Shown here one piece after another: positions 36,209 through 43,565 of a stretch of DNA of 64,000 nucleotides (position 1 is its first letter; every line of letters begins with the position of its first letter). The position numbers and the translations under genes were made by a program. Source of the DNA: an uncultured Opitutales bacterium. GTDB taxonomy: Bacteria > Verrucomicrobiota > Verrucomicrobiia > Opitutales > Intestinicryptomonadaceae. Location of the stretch: positions 1 to 64,000 of the forward strand of contig URAJ01000003.1 of the NCBI GenBank assembly GCA_900545715.1, in the 5' to 3' direction. The notes under the pieces were generated by a model, which worked only from the letters and a program-made list of their open reading frames with translations, made no database searches and was not told the origin of the DNA.

Positions 36209-36566
36209 AAGCGGTGTGGGTGTTGGATTTAGCCGTAAAAAATTTGCAATATAAAATGGAGTTTTGCAAACGTTAAAAACAAGTCAACGATTTTTTTTAT
36301 AAGAGCACCTTTGTTTTATATACCAAACAAAAAAAAGAAAAAATATATCCTTTCTTTTAAGAAATCATTTTATTGTTGCCGTTTTAGTTAAGAAAATATG
36401 CGGAAATACCTGTACAATTCAAGCTGCCACCGCTGAAAACGAAAATACTTAGAAACGCGCGCTGTTGCGGTATAAAAAGATTTTTATTTATCAAATGAAG
36501 TTTGAGAATTAAATATACTGCGGAAAAATTTTTATAGGAATGGCGCGCTGTGCAAAAAGAATATTT
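36209..36566. other. promoter region of the dhaK operon, otherwise empty
   Basis: AT-rich. Holds the 19-bp operator at 36310-36328. The frame at 36540-36779 is only an antisense shadow of the patatin gene. Confidence 0.55.
36310..36328. promoter_or_regulatory. candidate IclR operator before dhaK
   Basis: TTTGTTTTATATACCAAAC matches the iclR upstream site in 17 of 19 positions and is near-palindromic. Read on the minus strand it contains TATAAA, a plausible -10, so bound regulator would block dhaK transcription. Confidence 0.6.
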
Positions 36567-37415
36567 TTAAAAATCTCTTTTGGCGAGCGCGCGGATTGCA
36601 GCAAGCGAGCTTTCCGCACACTCATAGCCCTCACGATAAAGATCGTCGAGGCGCTTTGGCGAGCGTTCGAGCCTGTTGACGCGCAGCGGATTTTTAGGCC
36701 GTATTACAACTATCTCCCCAGCCCTTTCGAGTTCCTCGATATGCGCCAGTTCCCTGTTGTACCGCGCATTTTTAGTTGAAAGAGCCTCGCGCAATTTAGG
36801 AAATTTTGGATAGATAAAGGGCGGGACGCGGGAAAATTTTTCGTTTTTTCTGTATCCAAGATTCCGCGTCAATACAACTACCCGCTTGGCATATCCGTCC
36901 TCTTTTGCGCGCTCGACCGGAAGCGGATCCGAAATCCCGCCGTCGAGCATCGGAACGCCCTCTACTGTGACAGTCCTGCAAACGAACGGAAGGCTACACG
37001 ATGCCTTGCATTTTAAAAGCAAATCGTCGAAATCTGTGGGGGTATCGAAATAAACGGGCTTTCCGGTTGCGCAACTTGTCGCCACCATTACATAGCGGCC
37101 CGACTTCAAATAAGCTTGCATATCGTACGGCAAGCGCTTCTTTGGCAATTCGTCGAATAGAAAATCGTAATCCATTATGCAGCCGCTTGTTATGAGATAT
37201 CTAAGCCCGATATAATTCCGCTCGGAAAGTATTTCTATATCGCATTTTCTCGCCCTGCCCCTCTGACGTGAAGCGTATGACAATCCGTTTGACGCGCCCG
37301 CAGAGACCCCTATCACATATGGGAAGAAAATCTTATTATCCAGAAAGCAGTCCGTGACGCCGGCTGTAAATACGCCCCTCATGCCGCCCCCTTCTAGAAC
37401 TAAACCTATATTCAT
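36567..37415 (-). CDS. patatin-like phospholipase family protein
   Basis: 282 residues from the chosen ATG; hydrolyses acyl esters with a Ser-Asp dyad. The oxyanion hole is GLVLEGGGMRGVF (residues 3-15), the nucleophile elbow GVSAGASNG near residue 40, and the catalytic Asp in LDGGISDPLPV near 160. No signal peptide, so the enzyme is cytoplasmic or peripheral to the membrane. It resembles the small YjjU-type branch. The frame opens at 37451, but the conserved N-terminus begins with MNIGLVLEGGG at 37415. It is divergent from the PEP-CTERM gene. Confidence 0.9.
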   Translation of the reverse strand: MNIGLVLEGGGMRGVFTAGVTDCFLDNKIFFPYVIGVSAGASNGLSYASRQRGRARKCDIEILSERNYIGLRYLITSGCIMDYDFLFDELPKKRLPYDMQAYLKSGRYVMVATSCATGKPVYFDTPTDFDDLLLKCKASCSLPFVCRTVTVEGVPMLDGGISDPLPVERAKEDGYAKRVVVLTRNLGYRKNEKFSRVPPFIYPKFPKLREALSTKNARYNRELAHIEELERAGEIVVIRPKNPLRVNRLERSPKRLDDLYREGYECAESSLAAIRALAKRDF

Positions 37416-37445
37416 GTATTTTTGGAGTACCGCGGAATCGCAAAG

Positions 37446-37472
37446 TTGCAAACAAATTCATTTTTTTATAAT
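37446..37472 (+). promoter_or_regulatory. possible promoter of the PEP-CTERM gene
   Basis: TTGCAA at 37446-37451 and a perfect TATAAT at 37467-37472. The 15-base spacer is short. The start codon lies about 60 bases downstream. Confidence 0.4.
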
Positions 37473-37530
37473 TTACCCAAAAAAACTTGGCTAATCTACA
37501 GTTTTTGCCGTTTTACACCTAAAAACAAAA

Positions 37531-38811
37531 ATGAAAGTACAGCACACAATCATACCCGCCCTCTTCGTATTTGCTACATGCGCTATGGCGGACGACTTAA
37601 CTTTAAAAACTAATGACGGGATATTGCCAACCGAATTTGAGTGGTCCGATACTTCCATTTGGAGCCCCGATGGAAGCTCCCTCGACAATGCCAACCTCGC
37701 AATAGACGGCACAGCGGAAGCTGCGGTAAATTCTACAATTACAGGCGGACTCAATTTGGGGGATATAAATATAACTGTCGGCAATGGAGGCAATTCTGCA
37801 AATGTTTTCAAGGCAACTATTGTCGATAAGGACGTAGGCTTTAATAATATAAATATTTCAAATAGTGGATATTCGCAGAATGTTACGCTCGTTTCAGAAG
37901 GGGCAAAATGGGTTGGAAATTCTGTCAATATAATATCCGACGGCATAAATGCGCAAAAAATTACCTTTGACCCTGATAAAAATAATTTCACATTGAGCGG
38001 AGGCATAAATGTCACGAATAACAAATCGATAGATTCCTTGACAATACAAGGGGGAACAAATATCTCCGGCGCCGTGACAATGAAAGCTGCAAACGGAGCG
38101 GAAGGCGCACAAGTTGCGTTTAATATGTGGAATATGACAATCGGGGGCATCTCCGACGGCGGTGTTACGGCAAAACACTACATTTCCTTTAATTGGGGGG
38201 GAACCATCACTCTCAACAACGCGGCAGACTATTCGTGGAGCGGCGATATTGGCATCTCCTCCGGAGACGACAATATTAACATAAGCAAAAACGGCGTTGG
38301 CGCACAAAAATTTGTCGTAAAAAGTCTAAGAAACCATTTTAACAAAATCGCAGTTAACCAAGGACTTTTTGAGATTGATACGTCCGCAATCACCGGCCAA
38401 TTTGCAAACAATCTGACCCTCGCCGGAGGTTCGTTTAAAAATACAGGAGATGTAAACGTAAAAACGCTCGTACTCACGAACGGTGAAATTCTCTTAGGCA
38501 ACGACAGCGGCACCATAATTGTCACTGAAAATGCTGAAATAGGCGATTCAAAAATATCCCTCAATTTTAAAGAGCTTACCCAGTCGGGCGAATACACGAT
38601 TTTGGAAGTCGGCGGAGATCTTATCAACTTCGATACAGACAACGCACTGACTAATTTTGAGCTCAGCAACCTTGAAGAAGGCGCGCTTGCCGAACTTGCG
38701 TGGAATGACAATTCCCTCGTGCTTTCCTACACAGTTCCGGAACCTGCGACTGTAGCTGCGCTTCTCGGAATTGCGGCTCTTGGTTTTGCATTAATCCGCA
38801 GGCGCAAATAA
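37531..38811 (+). CDS. PEP-CTERM sorting-signal protein with autotransporter-like beta-repeats
   Basis: 426 residues. A signal peptide (MKVQHTIIPALFVFATCAMA) is followed by a low-complexity, Asn/Gly/Thr-rich beta-strand region (GGLNLGDINITVGNGGNS, INISNSGYSQNVTLVSEG and similar), then the tripartite C-terminal signal: VPEPAT, a hydrophobic helix (LLGIAALGFAL) and RRRK. The PEP-CTERM tail is recognised by an exosortase and implies surface display or export into an extracellular matrix. No exosortase gene lies in the window. No SD is visible, only an A-rich leader. It is monocistronic with a good terminator. Confidence 0.9.
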   Translation: MKVQHTIIPALFVFATCAMADDLTLKTNDGILPTEFEWSDTSIWSPDGSSLDNANLAIDGTAEAAVNSTITGGLNLGDINITVGNGGNSANVFKATIVDKDVGFNNINISNSGYSQNVTLVSEGAKWVGNSVNIISDGINAQKITFDPDKNNFTLSGGINVTNNKSIDSLTIQGGTNISGAVTMKAANGAEGAQVAFNMWNMTIGGISDGGVTAKHYISFNWGGTITLNNAADYSWSGDIGISSGDDNINISKNGVGAQKFVVKSLRNHFNKIAVNQGLFEIDTSAITGQFANNLTLAGGSFKNTGDVNVKTLVLTNGEILLGNDSGTIIVTENAEIGDSKISLNFKELTQSGEYTILEVGGDLINFDTDNALTNFELSNLEEGALAELAWNDNSLVLSYTVPEPATVAALLGIAALGFALIRRRK

Positions 38812-38830
38812 ATTAAAAAATTTTTGCACG

Positions 38831-38862
38831 GCGCGATTGTATTTGCAATCGCGCTTATTTTT
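38831..38862 (+). terminator. intrinsic terminator after the PEP-CTERM gene
   Basis: Perfect 9-bp stem GCGCGATTG/CAATCGCGC, loop TATTTG, followed by a T-rich run (TTATTTTTTTT). Confidence 0.85.
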
Positions 38863-38906
38863 TTGGTATATTGCATAAGTATTTCACGATACAAACACTT
38901 TTTGAT

Positions 38907-39839
38907 ATGGTAAAAATACTCGACTGTACCCTCCGCGACGGGGGGCTTGTAAACGACAGCAATTTCTCGGACGAATTTGCCCGCGCGGTTTTGAGGGCGT
39001 GTGAATCGGCGGGCATTGGAATCGTTGAAGTCGGATTCAGAAATTCACAAAAATTCTTTTCACCCGAAAAATTTGGCAAATGGAGGTTTTGCGAAGAAAA
39101 GAATTTGAGGGAAGTATTTTCAGGTTTTGATTGCAAAGTAGAGCTCTGCACGCTCGTGGACGCCGGCAAATGCGACATTTCAAAAATCCCGCCGAAAAGC
39201 GAAAGCATAATATCCCGAGCAAGATGCGCATTTTACGCGAAAGACATAGACTCCGCTTCCGAGACGCTCGAGGCGCTTTCAGAACTCGGATACAAAACCT
39301 CAGCCTGCATGATGGCCTCTCCCGAGCTCGAGAAGTCCGAGCGCCGTAAATGCTTAAACCGTCTTTGCGGACTTAAAATCGACACAATATATTTAATGGA
39401 CAGCTTCGGGACACTCCTCCCGAACAAAACGCGTGAAATTTTTGCGGAGTACGCCGACATATGCGCACAAAGCGCAAAAACATTCGGCGCCCACTTCCAC
39501 AACAATCTGCAATGCGCCTTTGCAAATTCGCTTGCGGCGATAGATGCGGGAGCGGGAGTAGTTGACGCCACAATCGGCGGGCTTGGCAAGGGCGCGGGCA
39601 ACTGCCCTACAGAACTTTTAGCGGGTGCAATTTTCGGCGCGGACGCCGCTCTGCCCCTCTCGGAGACAAGCGCGAAATTCGCATCGCCAATAATGGAAAA
39701 ATACAAATGCGGCTTTTTTCCACAATATATGCTTACTGCGCTTCTTGGCATACACCCGCGACCGGCTATGGAATACTCAAAAATGCAGAACCCTCCCGCC
39801 CTGTCGGACTTTTATAAAAACATAAAGGAACAATTATGA
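38907..39839 (+). CDS. DRE-TIM aldolase (HMG-CoA lyase / 4-hydroxy-2-oxovalerate aldolase-like)
   Basis: 310 residues. The DRE-TIM opening is VKILDCTLRDGGLVN (catalytic Arg-Asp), a strand with YLMDSFGTLLPN follows, and the metal-binding HFHNNLQCAFANS (HxH) is near residue 195, with GLGKGAGNCPTELL close behind. This is the pattern of 4-hydroxy-2-oxovalerate aldolases and their homologues, which split or form C-C bonds next to a keto acid with a divalent metal. The chosen ATG at 38907 starts the conserved region; the longer frame at 38871 overlaps the preceding terminator. Its stop overlaps the DUF4886 start (ATGA). The true substrate is unknown. Confidence 0.85.
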   Translation: MVKILDCTLRDGGLVNDSNFSDEFARAVLRACESAGIGIVEVGFRNSQKFFSPEKFGKWRFCEEKNLREVFSGFDCKVELCTLVDAGKCDISKIPPKSESIISRARCAFYAKDIDSASETLEALSELGYKTSACMMASPELEKSERRKCLNRLCGLKIDTIYLMDSFGTLLPNKTREIFAEYADICAQSAKTFGAHFHNNLQCAFANSLAAIDAGAGVVDATIGGLGKGAGNCPTELLAGAIFGADAALPLSETSAKFASPIMEKYKCGFFPQYMLTALLGIHPRPAMEYSKMQNPPALSDFYKNIKEQL

Positions 39840-40744
39840 AAAAAATAACCGTTGCGATAATATCGGTCGTTTTGCTTACGCTTGGAGCGTACGCAAAGGA
39901 CCTAAAAGTGCTTACGATAGGAAACTCTTTTGCCGAAAGCGTTTTCCGCTATCTTCCCAAAATTGCAAAGGCAGAGGGGGAAAAGCTTGTGCTTGAAGGC
40001 GCGAACCACGGCGGCTGCGAGTTGCAAAGGCACTGGTCCTACGTTGAGAAGGAGGAAGCTTCGCCAGACGTAAAAATGTACCGCAACAATAAGATGACGC
40101 TCAAAGAAATTTTGAAAAGCCGCCAGTGGGACATTGTCACAATCCAACAGGCGAGCCATTTGAGCTGGGTGGCGGACTCCTATTTTCCGTACGCGCAATA
40201 TCTGTACGACTATGTTAAAAAATACGCTCCCCAAGCGGAGGTAGTCATACAGCAAACGTGGTCCTACAGGTGCGACGACGGCAGATTCGGGAAAGGCCAG
40301 TGGAAGATAACGCAAAGGCAAATGTACGAAAAGCTCTCGGAGGCGTACGCTGCGGCCGCCAAAAAACTCGGCATTAGGCAGATTCCCTCGGGTGACGCCG
40401 TTGAATTGGCGCGCGAAAGGCAGCCATATTCATACAAGCCAACCGACGCCAAAATTCGCAAGGCTCTCCTTCCGCCCGATCTGCCGTCGTGCGCGGGCGC
40501 GATAGTCGGAAATTTTTATTGGAAGAAAAATCCGAAGACCGGCGAGCTTGAAATGAAAAACGATTCGATTCACCTTAGCAACCGCGGCCAGTATTTGCAG
40601 GCGTGCGTATGGTACGGATTTTTATTCGATAAAGACCCCAAAGACATAAAATTCACGCCTGAGAGCATAGGAAACAAAGACGCCGAATTGCTTAGAGGCG
40701 CCGCCTCCGACGCTTTGAAGCAGATGAAGGCAAAGAGCAACTAA
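39836..40744 (+). CDS. exported DUF4886 (SGNH-hydrolase-like) protein
   Basis: 302 residues with a signal peptide (MKKITVAIISVVLLTLGAYA). LKVLTIGNSFAES gives an SGNH-like block I with the serine, WDIVTIQQASHLSW a block III-like segment, and NDSIHLSNRGQYL the C-terminal His block. DUF4886 proteins are predicted esterases/lipases acting on carbohydrate substituents, so deacetylation of a glycan is a reasonable guess. ATGA overlap with the aldolase gene indicates coupling, although the two proteins act in different compartments. Confidence 0.82.
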   Translation: MKKITVAIISVVLLTLGAYAKDLKVLTIGNSFAESVFRYLPKIAKAEGEKLVLEGANHGGCELQRHWSYVEKEEASPDVKMYRNNKMTLKEILKSRQWDIVTIQQASHLSWVADSYFPYAQYLYDYVKKYAPQAEVVIQQTWSYRCDDGRFGKGQWKITQRQMYEKLSEAYAAAAKKLGIRQIPSGDAVELARERQPYSYKPTDAKIRKALLPPDLPSCAGAIVGNFYWKKNPKTGELEMKNDSIHLSNRGQYLQACVWYGFLFDKDPKDIKFTPESIGNKDAELLRGAASDALKQMKAKSN

Positions 40745-40874
40745 CTGCTTTCGCAAAAATGCGGGCGCGACGAACGTAAGCAAAAAAATTCGACGCCCCG
40801 CAAAATTTTTATTTAGGCTGCGAAGCATCTTGCAATCAATCCGAGTTTTGGCAGCTTAAAAGATTTTTAACATT

Positions 40875-40900
40875 AGCCCCGATAATGCGGGGCTTTTTTT
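40875..40900 (+). terminator. intrinsic terminator after the DUF4886 gene
   Basis: Stem AGCCCCG/CGGGGCT with loop ATAATG, followed by seven T. Confidence 0.85.
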
Positions 40901-40984
40901 GGGGGGATTAGATTATCATGCAATACGCGCAAGCTGCGAATATTAAAAAAATTTTTGTTTTCGGGACGGCGGCGGCGGGAAAAA

Positions 40985-41830
40985 TCAGCGCATTATGCGC
41001 AGCTCAAACCTCAGCTCTTTGCCTGCTATAAAATGCAGTATTTTTATGAGTCTAAACATTGACGCCAGCCACGCTGGATTCTCCGATCGGTTATACGCCC
41101 AGTTTAATTTTTTTTTGCTTAGTCCCGCAGGGAAGAAACTAAATAAAGCCCTTACTATTTTTAGAATGTACGCATCGTAGCGCGAGCAGAGCGATCCGCA
41201 ATTCGGGGCGCTCAAATCCTGGTTTTCTTTTGCCCATGCAATGCGCTCCGCTATCGGATCGCCGGAGATGGCCTTTTTGGGAAAAGAAAATACCGCGCTT
41301 GTTATGAATCGGTTGCCGCAATCGAGGAAAGCGCTGTGCCGGTATCCAAAATTTAGCCCGCCCTTTGAATAGGTATGGATTCCGTCTGCGTCCGCCGCCT
41401 CAACACTTTCGATATAGTCGGATACCGACAAACCCTCTTTGGGTCCGGAACCAGCGTTCATCGCAACTGCGCCCCCTATCTGGCACGGCGCGCTCGCCAA
41501 ATAGTAGAAGCAGTCGCGCCCCAATTCGCGCATTTTTCGCAAGAGTTTTATCATCGGCACCGACGACGATACTCTGAATTTGTCGCCCCCAAGATATTCA
41601 ATAATTTCCGGAAGCTCGTTTTTCAGTACGAACGACTCCACTTTTCGCGAAACAAAAAAAATATTTGACCCTCCCCCGACACACGCGACTCCCCTTCCCG
41701 ACGCGCGCGCGGCGGAGAGCGCCTCTACCGCTTCATCTGCGCTGCGGATTGCCGCGTAGTTTTCCGCCACATACTTTGCGCGGAACATGCTCAATCCTTT
41801 CCCGCTGTATCTTTCTATTTTAAGGGGCAT
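40985..41830 (-). CDS. MurB-like FAD-binding protein (divergent UDP-N-acetylenolpyruvoylglucosamine reductase)
   Basis: 281 residues. The FAD-binding part has VACVGGGSNIFF near residue 48 and CQIGGAVAMNAGSGP near 125. Possible active-site residues are kept: the Arg of FGYRHSAF, the Ser of PNCGSLCSRY and the Glu of RFELRIM. However, the usual GSxFKNP box reads GSLCSRY, and the C-terminal domain is short and atypical (KKLNWAYNRSENPAWLASM). It matches a MurB-like group often found beside glycan genes better than canonical MurB, so it may act on another enolpyruvyl- or sugar substrate. Whether it is the cell's real MurB is undecided. It is the last gene of a unit with purN and a membrane protein. 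Confidence 0.75.
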   Translation of the reverse strand: MPLKIERYSGKGLSMFRAKYVAENYAAIRSADEAVEALSAARASGRGVACVGGGSNIFFVSRKVESFVLKNELPEIIEYLGGDKFRVSSSVPMIKLLRKMRELGRDCFYYLASAPCQIGGAVAMNAGSGPKEGLSVSDYIESVEAADADGIHTYSKGGLNFGYRHSAFLDCGNRFITSAVFSFPKKAISGDPIAERIAWAKENQDLSAPNCGSLCSRYDAYILKIVRALFSFFPAGLSKKKLNWAYNRSENPAWLASMFRLIKILHFIAGKELRFELRIMR

Positions 41831-41834
41831 TTTT

Positions 41835-42419
41835 CTACGGCGCTTTTATTTTGCCTTCTGCGAAATCCGATACAACGCCGACAAGCAGGCGGTACTCGGC
41901 GGAGTGGACCCGCCTTTCAAAATCCTCAAAATTGTCGCCCGGCAGAATTTCTAGCGGCTCTTGGGCTATAATTCTGCCGCCGTCGAGGTCGGACGACACA
42001 AAATGGACAGTGCAGCCTCCGCGAGTTTCGCCCGCCTCGAAAGCCCGCCTAATGGCGTCTTTGCCCTTGTACATTGGCAGCAAGCTCGGGTGCAGATTTA
42101 TCATTTTGCCGAAAAATGCGCTTACTATGGAATCCGGCAAAATCCGCATAAAGCCCGCCAATACCACGAGATCCGGCGAGTATGAGCGCATAACCTCCAA
42201 GTATGCCGCTTCTCCCTCCGCCGAAAATCTCGCGCCTTTTCGCCCTGCGTCTATAAAGCGCGGCTCCACTGAAAATTCGCGGGCAACCGCAAGAGCGGGC
42301 GCGTTTTCTACGTCGGAAATCAGCGCGCAAACTTCCGCCGCTATTTTCCCGTCTTTTACGGCCTGCATGACGGCGCGCGCGTTGCTTCCTTTACCGCTTG
42401 CCAGAATCAATATTCTCAT
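41835..42419 (-). CDS. purN: phosphoribosylglycinamide formyltransferase (GAR transformylase)
   Basis: Transfers formyl from 10-formyl-THF to GAR, the third step of purine synthesis. 194 residues: ILASGKGSNARAV phosphate loop, LAGFMRILP, the catalytic INLHPSLLPMYKG (Asn and His of the N-x-H-P-S triad), and CTVHFVSSDLDGGRII with the catalytic Asp. The ATG at 42419 aligns with other PurN starts; the longer frame is not needed. It overlaps the upstream gene by 29 bases and ends 4 bases before the MurB-like gene. Confidence 0.95.
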   Translation of the reverse strand: MRILILASGKGSNARAVMQAVKDGKIAAEVCALISDVENAPALAVAREFSVEPRFIDAGRKGARFSAEGEAAYLEVMRSYSPDLVVLAGFMRILPDSIVSAFFGKMINLHPSLLPMYKGKDAIRRAFEAGETRGGCTVHFVSSDLDGGRIIAQEPLEILPGDNFEDFERRVHSAEYRLLVGVVSDFAEGKIKAP

Positions 42420-43134
42420 TTTTTTCAAAAGCTCCCAGTCCTGAGGACACAAAAGACATTCCGCATTTTCCGAGCGACTCCTCTATTTTTGAAATCAGCC
42501 TTTTGGTGTCGGGGACGTCGCTGTCGGAGAAATAAAAAGGCTCGGTGGAGCGCATTATAAGGACGTTTTTGCGCACGGAGGTATCCTCGTATTCGGCCCT
42601 GTCGATTTTCAGGGAAAAATTTTTTATAATCTTTTCACCTGAGCTATCCGGCATAATTTCCGCAATTTTGACAAAACCCTCCGCGAACTCGTCGAGATTG
42701 TAGTTTGAACGGTTTATTCTATAACAGTTCAAAATTTCGACTTCCGCGCAGAAATCTGAAATCTTTAATGAACCGCTTAAAAGGGAAAACGGAGAAACCC
42801 GCATTTTTAAGTTTTTAATCTTTGCGAAAGGCTTGGCGTCTTCGGGGTGCCCGTCTGTGGAGATTCTTTCGTAGGCCGGCGGGTTGAACAAAGTCAGGCG
42901 GTCGATGGTAAACTCCCCCGTAAAAACATTTACGAAGGCGTTTTCGTAGATTGGGTAGAACCCCGTAGAGGAGGCGAGAGTTTCACGGAAGGCGCGCACA
43001 CCTATAAACGCGAAAAACAGCCAGAACGCCGCGACAACCACGCCAAGCATCATTGCAAGCGATATGAGGGAAGCGACAGTGCAACCCGCCGGCTTTTCCC
43101 TCGCAAATCTTACGGCTTTCAAAAACGAACTCAT
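42391..43134 (-). CDS. membrane-anchored protein of unknown function, AsmA-like flavour
   Basis: 247 residues. One N-terminal transmembrane helix (VASLISLAMMLGVVVAAFWLFFAF, about 19-42) is followed by a periplasmic part of alternating strands (FTGEFTIDRLTLFNPPAY, IKNLKMRVSPFSLLSGSLKISDF, IIKNFSLKIDRAEYED). The FNPPAY and LKISDF-type wording resembles AsmA/DUF748-like lipid-transport domains, but only weakly. It is the first gene of a three-gene unit. ATG at 43134; the frame is open to 43173. Confidence 0.65.
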   Translation of the reverse strand: MSSFLKAVRFAREKPAGCTVASLISLAMMLGVVVAAFWLFFAFIGVRAFRETLASSTGFYPIYENAFVNVFTGEFTIDRLTLFNPPAYERISTDGHPEDAKPFAKIKNLKMRVSPFSLLSGSLKISDFCAEVEILNCYRINRSNYNLDEFAEGFVKIAEIMPDSSGEKIIKNFSLKIDRAEYEDTSVRKNVLIMRSTEPFYFSDSDVPDTKRLISKIEESLGKCGMSFVSSGLGAFEKNENIDSGKR

Positions 43135-43173
43135 AATTTTTATCCATAATGCCTGCTTGGCGCTTTCGGGCAA

Positions 43174-43565
43174 CTAAATTTTAAATGTTTTACTCAGTAA
43201 AATCCCGGAAAATCAAGAATGACTTGGCATAGAGATGCGCGCCTATCCCCGCCCACACGTTTCTTTAGAAGGTTGCTGAGCTTTTAATAAAAAATTTACC
43301 TCCCCGCAAGCTTCACAATAAAACATATAAAACGCGCGTGCCGCAATTTTTCAGATGTAAAACGCGGGCGCAAAAAGCGTAAATGTAAAATATTGAAAAA
43401 AAAACTGGAAATTTCAATCGCCGCTTGGCAAGATTGGAAAAAAATATTGGCTTTTTATTTTTCGACTCCGAAAAGCCTCTTTTCCCGAAGAAAAAAAAAG
43501 CCGAATTTTTTAAGATTTTACGGCCTAAAATCCGCAGAATCCAATAATAAAAAGAGAGCACAAAT
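43174..43565. other. intergenic region before hppA
   Basis: 392 AT-rich bases between divergent genes. No RNA gene, riboswitch or convincing promoter was recognised; AAAGAGAGC just before 43566 is the hppA ribosome binding site. Confidence 0.55.
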
